From Eucalyptus grandis (lineage: Eukaryota > Streptophyta > Magnoliopsida > Myrtales > Myrtaceae), in the NCBI RefSeq assembly GCF_016545825.1, contig NC_052616.1, forward strand, positions 52,833,716 to 52,897,715: a stretch of 64,000 nt of DNA. Direction: 5' to 3'. The position numbers and the translations under genes are program-made. The notes below the pieces were generated by a model, which worked only from the letters and a program-made list of their open reading frames with translations, was not told the origin of the DNA and searched no databases. Shown in pieces: positions 44,142 through 59,171 of this stretch; positions within the stretch are counted from its first letter, which is position 1; each line of letters starts with the position of its first letter.

Positions 44142-47100
44142 TATGACATCCTGAATTTCGACCCCGTTTCGATAATATGAAATGGGATTTTTGTCGACAC
44201 GTCTATGGCCATTTTTTTCAAAGCTGATCACTCTTGAGTTAACTAACCTATTATGTGAAGCCGTTAAGGGATATAAACGCAGCATACTTGAGAATTCGAT
44301 TGGGAATCGATCACTCAACTGTGATAATCGACAATGGTCAATACGACACCGTTATAATCAATTAATGATCGGATATAGGTCGATTTGATGGAAACACGCA
44401 ATTGAATGGTGGATGATTCCACCTGATCGCAAAATTCGTGTTGAATGGCACTAACCCAATTTTCTGTTGATTCTGTACTCGGTACCTATAATTGAAACCT
44501 TGAGATTTTTACAACAATCGAGAATCACCGACGAGTTGGAGATTCATAAACGTGGATCGAAAATTATCGATCACAGGTCAAACGCGATAAAATCTCTAAG
44601 AGCTACTCGGTAGGTTGGGTCGCGCTAAAATCACATTCGGTCGATTTTAACCATGAAATTGAACTCGGTTTTAGGAATCAAACGTTCGAGCGTGTCACGA
44701 TTTATTTTAAGGACGTTGTCTCATCTTTCAAAGACATTTCATCAAGCTCGAAATTTTGCGGAAAAATCAATTTTGGACAAAAGAAATAGAAGAAATTCGT
44801 ATGGGCTGCTCTAAGGGGACTTTTGGCCACCAAAAAGACTTTGTGAAGAAATGGGAGAAAAATACCCATTGGGTGGGTTTTTGACCTTGGGGGACAAAGA
44901 AGATGAAGCATGAAGACTTGTGTGGCATAGTGATGATGAAAATAGAGATATTTACGCTTAAAGTCTTTGCTTGGCTTGACTTTCTCCTCCCTCCTCACTC
45001 TCTCTCTCACACGCTTAAATCCTTTCTTCCCCCCCCCTCCCTCCCTCCCTCTCTGCCGAAGCAACCCCTTCCTCCCTCATCTCTCTCCTTTCTTTGCTTT
45101 CATTGATCCCCTTCCCTTCAACGGATCCCCTTTCTTTTGTTCTGCCACTCCACTCATGCCAAGACTCGACCCACCATTCGCCCATCCTAGTAGCATCCTT
45201 CACACCATTTTCATCCACCAAGTCTCCTCCCCTCCTCACGCCAACAAACCAGCCCTCCATTTCCCTTTTTCTTTACCACCAGAGCAGCCCAACACCACAG
45301 CCGAGCCATGTCCGTTCCGATCAATAGCTTAGCCCACTCCACCGCACCACCAGCACCGTCCCAACCTCACAGCCGCACCTGTCTGGCTCGCCTGGCAAGC
45401 TCAGCCAAGCCGAACCGCCCACCTTCTCCTTTGCCTAGCAAGCACCAGCCTTGGACGAGAGCTTGAGAGGCCATCATAGCCTCCGTCGAGCCTCCATTGG
45501 AGACACGGTAGTCTCGAGTTCTCGCTGCCGTCGTGTTGCCGTCCCCGTGAGCCTGCCGCCATTGAATTCCAGTGAGTTAACTCCCTAATCCTTGATCAGG
45601 TTGTTAATTGCGCTTAAGAGATTATATTAGTGTTAATTAGCATGGTTATAGTAGTGCTAAGAAAGATTAGTGCTAAGAAGGATTAGTGTTAATTAAGTTT
45701 GATTAGCTTAAATTCGGATCCGCTTATTGGACCATCGCTGTTTGCCATTTTTGTGGGGAAAAATATGCTACAATTTTGAGGTTGCTTCCTTCTTGACAAA
45801 TGTTTTAGACATCTTTAGCTATGACATATATTTTACTCAAGATTTTAGGGATTTAAAAGAATGAGATTTCAGCTTCGTTATTTGCAAAATAGAATCTCGG
45901 ATTATACTGGAACCAGTGACCTTTCGGTGTTCAATGGATTTTTATCAACTCTTAGGGTTCAAATTTCGAAAGAGTTCCTTCACAAAAGTTGTTCATCACA
46001 TCTTTTAGTTTAATATAGTCAAATTTAATATCAAATGGATAAGTTTTGGACTTCAAACAAAACTGATTTTGGAAAGCAGAAATTCTAGACACGGTCACAG
46101 TTTTTGTAACGGTTTGAGCGATTCAATTCTCTTAATATAAAAATATCTGGGTCAAGATATCTTCACAAAAAATTTTCTTTTAAGTTTCTTTTATAACATA
46201 TTCAAATTTGATAATTTTCTGAATTTTTTTTGTTATGTTTCTAGAATTAAACTTGGAGGCGCACGAGTGGCCCGGTTTCTACCAATTAGGATCGGTTATG
46301 GTTTTGTAGTTGTTCTTGGTGTCGTGCTTGTTGGATATTGTATATTTGGTGATATGGTTGACTTTTGGCATGCTTAGAACTTATGTGTGATATCATGATG
46401 TTGATTGCTCTTTGTTGGGTGTTTATCATTATTGCAAAAAGGTGACCTTATGAACTATTAAATAGAAAATAAATGAGGTGTCGGGTCCGGACACCAAAAC
46501 TTATTTGCTCAATTAAACAATGGGATTTTAAACTAGGTGCATGCAAAGTTTGACGGATTAATTTTGAGTACATGGGCGCCTATGAATTATTTTCTAAATG
46601 TTTTGAGCCAAAAAAAAAAGAGAGAGGGGTTACTAAGGTTTGTTTTCAAAATAGGGTGGTTGGAAAATAAATTAGAAAAGAAATATGGTGTCAGGTTTGG
46701 ACGCCAAGTTTTATGTGCTCAATAAAACGAGGAGGTTTTATGCTAGATGTGTGAAAAATTTGGCGGGTTAATTTTAAATACGGGACCCCATACGAATTTA
46801 TTTCGGAGAGTTTGAACAAAAAAAAAAGGTGCCAAGTGAATTTTAAAAAGGGGTTTTGGGGGTTCTTGGCTACATGTTGGAAGCTAAGAGTTGGCTTGCT
46901 TGATGGGGCACCTACATGGTTAGGTTAATTAAGTACTTCAGTTTAATTAATCGCAATTTATTTATTTAAGTGTAATTTATTTAATTAATTATAATTGGCG
47001 TAAATTGTGACGGAATAGCCGTTTTGCAGAATTTTACGCTAATCGTCGTGGATGTGTTCATTTGTGAAATTGATTGCTAAATTATGCAATTGAGTGCTTG

Positions 47101-48223
47101 ATGGTAATTTTTTATTATTATTATTATAAAAATATGATTTTATGGCATTTAATTAGAAAAATACCGGGTGTCGGTTTTTGATACCAAAAATATTTTATGT
47201 ACTATATAAAATCGTGAAATTTTGAAATGGGAGAGTATCACATTTTATGATTCGATTTGACTGTGTGACCACACACAATTATTTTACTGGGAATTTTTAA
47301 TACGAAGAAAATTGGCCAAGTCCATTATTTGAAATGGAAGTATTTGAGTGCAAAGTACGATGTTCTTGGCCAAGTTTGGATGTACATGTGATTGCTATTG
47401 GAACCCGTCACCCGATGAAAGTCAGGGAGGCGATGCCTGATTAAGTTTGGATGCCCTTAACAACGAATGCTAGTCGCAATGGAAGCTGGGCCAATGCTCC
47501 TACGGGAATGCCGTCTCGATATAGACGTTGCCATGCTCGACAAAGCGAGATGATGCCCGATTATGCCGGATGACCGCTGACTATTGAGTTGGCCGTGGTA
47601 TAACTGGGACATGCCTTAGTGATTGAGATAGCCACACCTGATTATGGGCAAAATTGTGTGGCATGGAATGGGACATGTCATAACGATTTTACCTTATAAT
47701 CAGGACCCATGTGATTGATTGATATATGAAAATGATGTGTTTCAATTATTGATTATGCTTGATGCATATATGTTGAACTAATATGCAGGGACGTGCTGAG
47801 GCAAGGTAAGATCTGAATGGTGCATGTTTAGGACTGCCTCTGAGTGAATTCTCGTCCTAATCAGAGTTTAGGGTGTTGACTTGCTGAGATTTTCTCACCT
47901 CATCATGGTTTAATATTTTCAAGTCCCTAGTGTGGATAACCCAGAGCCCAAGGTAGAAGGGTCTGGTGTGTAGGTGGCCTAGTAGTTTCTTTTTGAAACA
48001 AGACTTGTGTATAGACTGGTAGGACCAACTTGATATGTATATAAAGCGTGTTTTGTGAAAATCGGTCGTCCTACTTTTCTATCCTATGTTTGATTGTTGT
48101 TTGGGGTTTATTAGTTCGCTTTTGTATGTGTATAAAATGAATGGGTCGGCGACGCATCCTAGGAACGTTACAATTTAGTCGACCGCCGAGGGATGTTCGC
48201 ATGCCTAGGGTTCGGGCGTGACA
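44142..48223 (+). mobile_element. Probable large solo LTR, family D (4.1 kb), in RBR-B exon 1
   Basis: Starts TATGACATCC (TGTGACATCC in the related copy at 19289) and ends GGGCGTGACA, flanked by ATCAC/GTCAC (44137-44141 and 48224-48228). No polyprotein was found. A pyrimidine-rich stretch (44980-45130) and a GC-richer stretch (45290-45570) are followed by AT-rich sequence. The segment 'ttgctgagattttctcacct' near 47879 resembles ends of large Ty3/gypsy chromovirus LTRs as I remember them, so a Tekay/Del-like origin is suggested but unverified. Short proline/serine-rich frames at 44900-45330 are not supported as genes. Confidence 0.65.
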
Positions 48224-49024
48224 GTCACAACCACCAAAGACGAGGAAGACCCACTATCTCTTTTCGAAGTATTCATATTCATCACACAGGAGACTTCCAA
48301 AAACTCCGGAAACTGCAATTCTTCAGCATATTTAGAATCCGATACTTGAGGAACATCAAACAATAATGACAAGAAGAGATCATCTTGCGAGAGAAGATCA
48401 AAGTGCTGCTCCATCTCTCAAGTTTCTTTCCTTTTAATGTGCTTGTTTTGTGGCTTGTTGGTCTTTTGAAGGTCGCTTTGCTTGTTTTAAGATATCAAGA
48501 TGAAGTGCACTATGCACGAAACCTTAGCGGAGAAGCTGCTTAATATGATTGGGACTTTAATCCCATCTTTAGGAGATTTTCTTTTTCAATCTTAGTTGTT
48601 GGATAATGCTATCATTTTTTGTTTAAAAAAAAAAAGGTTTTTACTAAGCTAGCTTTGCTTGGGTCAAGTGAAGATGAAGGATAATGCTTTCACATTGAAA
48701 CTTTGATTTGTCAATTTAGGAGGATATCAAAACAAGAGGTCTTGAAATTTTATCTTTTCAGATCTTTTATTTGCCTTTCAATTATATCTTCCTGCATTTT
48801 AACCCTGGTATAGTTCCAGTCAAACCATTATAAAAAGCGTGATTATGTTAACAAAAAAGCATATTGGATCTATAATGTAAATGAGGTTGGCTTTGTATGT
48901 GTTTCGAGCTATGCCTTTCAATGTATGACCAATTGCTAGGCCTAGAGAAACTTAAATTGATAAAATAATTGAGAATTTGTTCTCTAGAACTCGAGATCTA
49001 AGGTTTGGTTCATACTCAATTTAA

Positions 49025-49390
49025 GTGCTTCGAGCTATGTCTTAAAAGGTAATTCTTCACAAATCTCCTTGCATCGAGCATATATGTATATAACAGTATG
49101 TATTTAACTAAATTGGAAAAGGATTTAAGTTTCATGCATAAAAAATGGCTCAATATATTGCCTGAGCAGTACACAAAGTAATCGCTAGGAGTATAATTTG
49201 AACTGCTTTGAGCTAACTTTCAAAAAAAGTAATTTGTCATAAATCTTCTAGCATTGATCATATATGTATATGACGGCATGCCTTTGACTAAATCAGAGAA
49301 GGACATTGTTTGATGCATAAAAAAATGGCTGAATATATTACTTAAGTAGTATACAAAGATTGTAATCATTGGGATTATGTATAGTATGAT
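49025..49390. repeat. Direct duplication of about 180 bp
   Basis: 49025-49195 and 49205-49390 share 'gagctatgtctta/gagctaactttca', 'catatatgtatat.ac.g.atg' and 'gcataaaaaa(a)tggct.aatata'. The single-copy version is at 3070-3240. Confidence 0.6.
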
Positions 49391-51790
49391 TTGAACTGAT
49401 TTATCACCTATTTTCAACCCAAACTCTAATATTTGGTTTTTTTATTTATTGGAAAGACGTAATATACTATTAGTTTGTTTTCTTATGGGTTCAATTGAAT
49501 AAATATTACCCTTAATCTTGTTAAACAAATATGCAAGAACCTTCATATCTTTATAATCTCAAAGTTTATATTTCCAATACCAAACAAGAAAGAAAAAGCA
49601 CCTCCATATATCCATAACAATTATTCAAATCAAAATAAGTACAGGATATTGTGAGTGTGAGTAACATATGTTTTTAGTATTTTTCATACCATAGAATTCA
49701 AGTTCAAGCTCAAAGTCGAGCTCTTCAGCTCTAGTTCGAGTTAAACTCAACCTATGTACGGAGATTTAATTTTGGTGATCAACCTTAGGAAAGTGAAGTT
49801 TTGGCTTCTAAAACATTTCATCAAAGTAAAAGCTCTTACTCACTAGGTCATTTAAACTCAAGGCGAGTGTCACAAACTCAATTTATTTGAGCTGAGTTTT
49901 TGAATTTCAAGTCCTCTTGAGTCACACTATCACAGCTCATGTTCTGCAATGACAAGGGCAATGATCTAGATGTCCTTCAACTCAAAGGACGAAGCCTCAA
50001 ACCATAATCAAAAAGTCTAGCTCCCAAAAGCCTCCATTGATAACACTCTCACCCTATTGGCCACTAACCGAGGAACTTGAAAAGATTGAAAAGGAATGGG
50101 ATAAGCGACCATAGTCTAGTGAGTAGTGCTTATCTCTTCAAAGTAGGTCGACTAGCTACTATGCAGTATAAAGCAATACTAGAAAGTTGTAATCCAAAAT
50201 CACAATATAATATACATGTTGAATGAAATATGTATTGTTTCATTTCATCTATATATAAATCGGAAATACTCATTTAAATTTACCATCATAATTCATAAAT
50301 CAATGGTCAAGTCCATTGATCAATTTCAAATCACATAATCAAAAGGCTATCCATTGACTAATTTATTACTCAATATCCTACCATGGTTATGGCACGTGAC
50401 AAGGCGACTAAGGTTCTCTCCTTGGCAAGTTCTTTATCTACAAAGTCGATGGCTCAGCCAAAAAATATATCCTTAATCGATACACATACTCACAAACCCC
50501 TCACTAGGTTCAAAGTCATATTGAGCATCAAACAAACATCATCCAATATGAGAAATCCAATCCAAACTTAAATCTTATAAATTAAATAAATAACTTTTCG
50601 AAACTAGTCCATCCGCCATTTCACAACCATTTTTTAAATCATTCATAAACCAATTCACAATACCTTGCATGACACACTTTCTAAACATTTCAATGAGTAG
50701 TAAATGCTCAATCTAGCTATTTATGCAACAATAATGTAATTTCTTAACTCGTACTAGATATTATCCATATTGCTTTCGAAATATTAATTTACAAACTTGA
50801 AGAAGAGATAGTACCACTCATCTTGGATTGTCTATGATCAAACAACGTACCTATACGCACCAAGAACCTTGTAATCCTAACAATTAAATAAGAATCGATA
50901 TCAAAATCGAATAAAATACTACAACACCTATATAACGGCTATACCAAATTTAAACGTTAACGAAACAACTTCTACACGCTAACAGACCTCTCAACCAAAG
51001 CATATATTCAAAGTTATCTACAACATGGAGTTTGAGTGCGAAACTCAGTCACACCATAATTCTCTCTATCAAACTCCATTTCAAGCGTGTTTACAGTTAA
51101 AAAAAAGAAGAAGAAGATCTTTTGAAGTATTAGAAGACTCATAACTCGGTCGACCCAAATTGAGCCAAAAACCATCGAAATTCAACTTCAAAGCCGCTAG
51201 TCGCACATTGTTCACCACTCATGGCCAGCTTCAAAAATCTGTGTCGAGTAAACTACAAGTCCAAATTGAGTTTCCTAAAATCTTACGGCTCTAGAACGAC
51301 CTAAACTATTATATATTTGTAGCTCAACAACTCCCTAATCGAATTTTGTAGTTTAAAATTCACGGAACCTCAAATTTGTGCCCTAAACCCAAATATTACT
51401 TTGATTAGATGAACAAGGGTGTGAACAATTATCGGACATTGCAATACATAGTTAAATTGGCTTGGCAAGGCATCAGGGGCACAAAATTCTCTTTTTTCTT
51501 TGTCTTTCTTCCACTTATTTCTTCTTTCCTTTTTTTCCCTCTCTCTCTCTTCCTTTCTTTCTCGGGCGTGCTCTTAATCGTGGTCTTCTTTTCCCCCTTT
51601 ATTTCTTCCTTTTTTTTTGGGCCCTACACACGTTGACCAAGAAAAAAAAAAGGCAACTCTTACGCACACAATTTCAAGAATCATTAAGCAATATGAGGCG
51701 TAGTAAGAAGATATGATGATGTCAAGCTTAAGCAACATCATGTATTGATAATCTCTCAGATAAATTACAATTAATGGATACTTTTAAATT

Positions 51791-52513
51791 GGGAAAATTG
51801 CATAAAAAGTCTTAAACTTATTGAACTTATGTTAATTCAATTTTAAACATTTTAATTATGCCAATTGGATCATAAACATTTTCACGTTTTGCTAGTTGAG
51901 TCCATTTGGGCAATTTTTGCCAAAAATCACTAACATGAACATTGACCGTCTTATATGACATAATTGGTGCTAAAGTAGACAATTTGTAAAAATATTTTAT
52001 CAAAATTTTAAATTACTTTTTGAATTTTTTTTTATTTTTTTTTATTTTGTTTGTTTAGTGAGGGAGGGCTCGATGATCTCACCTCAATCATGCCATCACT
52101 GGTGGTTGGGAAGGGTTGTGATGCCTTCCCCCAGCATAGGCGAGGATCGTTGGCCCTTGCCTATGAATAGTGATGGTTGACTAGTGATCTCACCAGCTAG
52201 AATTGTTTTTTTAAAGAAAAAAAAAACAAAACAGAGAAGAGAAAAAAAAAAGGAAAAGGAAAAGGAATAAAAATAATATAATTTAATAAAAAAATAAAAA
52301 TTATTAAAATATTATAGAAAAATTGTCAACGTTAATACTAGTCGTGCCAAGCATGATGATTGGTACCCATGTTAACAATTTCTACTCAAATTAGCTAGAT
52401 GGACCTAACTAGCAAGACGTGAAGAGGTTCAGCACTCAATTAGTACGATTAGAATGTTTAGGATTAAATTAACAAAAGTACAATAGGTTTACAACTTTTT
52501 GGAAAACTTCCCC
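51791..52513. mobile_element. MITE-like repeat with GGGAAAATT inverted ends
   Basis: Starts GGGAAAATTGCATAAAAAGT; the end read backwards is GGGGAAGTTTTCCAAAAAGT. It has about 30-bp imperfect inverted ends and no coding region, and belongs to the same family as 17341, 37731 and 58765. An A-rich/T-rich segment (52019-52270) lies in the middle. Confidence 0.55.
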
Positions 52514-53412
52514 TTTCTAATGTCTCAATAGAACAAACTTTCTAGAGCAATCTAGTAATTAGAATTTCTATCTTGGTGCAGCAAGCTTAATTTAATGAGT
52601 CGGTCAATTGAAAAAAAAAAAACGATGGACTCAAATAACATTTATTGAAGAGTCAAATGCACCACTTATGGGAGACCCACCAGTCGTGACATCATCGCTT
52701 AAAATACCTAAGTTTTACATCAATATTTAGATCTTAAAATTTGATATGCTTGACAGGAATTGCGGTCAAACTATAAATAACACAGCATATGGGAACACAG
52801 GAATTCGAATTTGACTTGTCTTACCTAACCCATAAAATATGTTAGTAAACTATAGTATGTTGCGATTGTAATCAATCGGATGCATCACGAGGGAAAAAGA
52901 CCTGGCTAGTTTCTATAATACATGGGACGGGAAGTCAACAAATTCAGTTCACAAAACTTACATATATTAGAAAAAAGATAAGTAGATGATAAGATGAAAG
53001 TGGTTAACCATCTGAAAAGCATTCAAATGGTGGAACCGATTTGACTCAGTAGAGAATTGGAGATAAATTCTCATGATTTTCTTGGCAGCTACATATATGT
53101 TTAAACCAACTACCGACGTTGAGGTTACCTAAAATCACGCCTAAAATAACCTAGTCCAACACGAATTCTATGAGAGCAAGCTGTTCTGGCTGTTCTTGTC
53201 TTAACACAAATAGTACCAGGCATGACTTTTCGTGAATATCCTTCACTTCCAACATCCTATGAATCTGGATGTAATCCCAAGCCAATGAAGGCATATAACT
53301 CCTAAATAATCTAAGGAAGAATCAAGTCATGAGAATGTAATTTGATGATCTAAAAACCATGACAAACACAAAAAGTAATGTGCAGGGCACACTAATCTCC
53401 CATTTTCTAAGG

Positions 53413-57207
<3,795 letters not shown>

Positions 57208-57340
57208 CTTTCTTTTCTTTTTTTTGGGTTTGTGGGTGTCTTGGGTTTCTCTTTGATAGAAGTATTACCCAAGAGACTCCTTCCCTAGACAATATGACCA
57301 CCGTGATCAACTGGGTGCGATACAGAATGCATTGAATCAT

Positions 57341-57381
57341 ATTATATAGAGGCAATTGCAGTATTTGACACGTCAAACTTG
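57341..57381 (-). promoter_or_regulatory. CRK-gamma TATA box and TTGAC cluster
   Basis: CTATATAATA (57341-57350) lies about 140 bp before the ATG on the minus strand. Just above it are three TTGAC-type cores (57363-57367 and 57377-57381 on the plus strand, 57370-57374 on the minus strand), one overlapping an ACGTCA. TTGAC is the WRKY W-box core and TGACGT a bZIP core, which would fit stress induction. CRK-beta lacks this cluster. Function is inferred. Confidence 0.35.
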
Positions 57382-58350
57382 ACAAATTATTAGTTTGAGC
57401 GTATATGACATTATTTTTTAAGACATTTTATAAAATAATCCTTTGTACTTTTCCATTTGGATCTGTCTTATTTCAATGTTTAAAATATGTAGAGACTTTA
57501 AGTTGAGTTTTAAACTTACACTGTTATAAGAATACGTTCAAGATGACAGAAAGTTACATTTAGTAAAACCTTTTAAAGGATGAAAGGCTAGAGCCATCAT
57601 ATATCTCACTAATTTTGGCCTAAAAGATCCATTATTGGTTAGGGTGGATTCGGAATGGGTGGCCAATATATCATTTTTAAAGAGCATTATCATACTGAAT
57701 GACTTAAAGAATTTGAGTTTAGTAAATATGAAGAACGCAAGACATAAACCTAGGTTCTAATATAAAGAAATTAAATTTGGTGAAATGTCTTATGAAAATT
57801 TAACTTATTTTTCATCGTTAAAATAAATAATTTATCGCGTCATCAGTGCTTCAGAAGAAAGACACACACAAACCACATTAACCCCGATTGCCAAACTCTA
57901 GCAGGGTTGTTGCAGAGTCGTCGTGTTTTTCAAGGGGCAACCTTCGAGTCTCGAGAAAGTATGACAAGACAACCGGCGATTTCCAAGCAATGAAGGAGCA
58001 TTGACTCTCTGATGGAAAAGCCAAGACTCCTTTCTCGGAGTCTGTCTTCTGCAATTATAATAGGAGTATCATTGTCTTCTGGGGGTAGATAGAAAAGCAT
58101 TGACGCCTCCTACCGACTCTCTGTCTCTTGCAAGTACAACAGAAAAGCAAGGACAACCGGGGATTGAGTGCAACAAGAGTTCTGGTGTGACATAATTGCA
58201 CTTAACTTTTCCATGCACCCTTTTGTCCTCGGACTCCGATCTGCTATTCTCCCCAATCTAGATGAATCTGCACACACATCACTAGATATTTAGCCTCCCC
58301 GATGTGGAGTAAACACATCACCGACTGCGTATATAATCTACCCTTCTTAA

Positions 58351-58553
58351 TTATTAGGATTCACCCCAGTGGCCATTCTTTCAATATAGAAGAGGGAGGT
58401 GAGAAGTTCAAACCCCACCTTCTTTGAACGATGAGAACGGAGATGCGTAAGTTTCAGGAGTGGGCTTCGACTCCCACACCCTACAAAAGGCAGGGCAAAA
58501 GTCTGAGAGTGTGAGTGTAAAATAGAAATAAAGTAGGACTGACCAAAAAAAAA
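58351..58553 (+). mobile_element. tRNA-derived SINE, about 200 bp
   Basis: An insertion absent from unit beta (37510-37560) is flanked by a long direct repeat: 'atctacccttcttaa' before (58336-58350) and 'atctaacacttcttaa' after (58555-58570). Inside are an A-box-like CCCCAGTGGCCA (58364-58375), a B-box-like AGTTCAAACCCC (58405-58416), a second B-like GCTTCGACTCCC further on, and a terminal poly-A (about 58544-58554). This is the layout of a pol III SINE, which is moved by LINE enzymes. Confidence 0.75.
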
Positions 58554-58764
58554 AATCTAACACTTCTTAAAAAATGCTAATAATCATAATAGATTAGACA
58601 AAATTATCAAATCATTTATGCCATAAAGGTAATCCCTTCGATATACATTCATGGTTGCGAAGTGTGATTCTAAATGCAGCTCGAACACCATCAAGAGGCA
58701 AACTCAAAACATGCGCAAAGTAATATTTTGAATTTCCAGATTTTTTTCTTTTTTCTTTTGATGT

Positions 58765-59171
58765 TGGGCAATTTGTTAAAAAAGTCTCAAACATATCGTA
58801 CATATGACAATTTAATCATAAACATTCAATTTGTGTTAATTTAATCTTAAATCTTTTGACGATTTGTCAATTTAGTCCTAGATCTTTCAACTATGCTAAT
58901 TTAGTCCTAAATATTTTGATGATTTGTTAATTTAATCCGAAACATTTTGACATTAGCCAATGTAGTCCTTATGGGAAAATATCCAAATAATAAGTTGAGG
59001 ATTATATTAGCAATTCTTTAAAAGATTTAGGATTAAATTGATATAAAGAAAAGTCGATGACAAAATTGGTAAGTCATTAAAAGTTTTGAGATAAAATTGG
59101 TATAATTAAAATGTTTATGAGTGAATTGGTTGATGTATTATAATTTTACAATTTTTGAACAATCATCCCTT
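58765..59171. mobile_element. MITE-like repeat (unit gamma copy of 37731-38157)
   Basis: Starts 'gggcaatttgttaaaaaagtc' and ends as the inverse of 'gggatgattgttcaaaaatt', with the same internal 'aatttagtcctaaat' repeats as 37731-38157. Confidence 0.5.

Larger units (their letters stand above)
40384..48414 (-). pseudogene. RBR-B: RBR E3 ligase gene split by two LTR insertions
   Basis: The original exon 1 survives in three pieces: 48224-48414 (MEQHFDLLSQDDLFLSLLFD start), 43921-44141 (RING1 region) and 41063-41489 (end of RING1 to RING2). Exon 2 is intact at 40384-40456. The pieces minus target duplications add up to about 829 bp, against 830 in the intact gene. Other lesions: RING1 CSHSFC is YSHTLL; IBR Cys changed (YRPFQNR, ERPYC); TGA after KERK where the intact gene has Trp; a missing base in the RING2 stretch; and the exon 1 donor GTTTGT now TTTCGT. 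It cannot make a functional ligase. Confidence 0.88.
48415..53412. other. Spacer between RBR-B and CRK-gamma
   Basis: 48415-48860 is the RBR 5' flank, colinear with 62853-63270. 48890-49200 matches 2960-3240. Positions about 49030-49390 are a local direct duplication (see separate entry). 49600-51720 is anonymous AT-rich sequence. Part of it (51060-51660, pyrimidine-rich on the plus strand) may be an old reverse-oriented LTR remnant, but I could not prove it. A MITE lies at 51791-52513. 53220-53400 matches the CRK-beta 3' flank. No gene is seen. Confidence 0.45.

Noticed and set aside
44903..45332. Pro/Ser-rich frames
   Set aside because: Pyrimidine-rich tract inside the 4.1-kb LTR; no domain, and overlapping frames on both strands.
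58405..58416. Possible tRNA gene (B-box-like)
   Set aside because: No cloverleaf can be drawn; the context, poly-A end and target duplication indicate a SINE.
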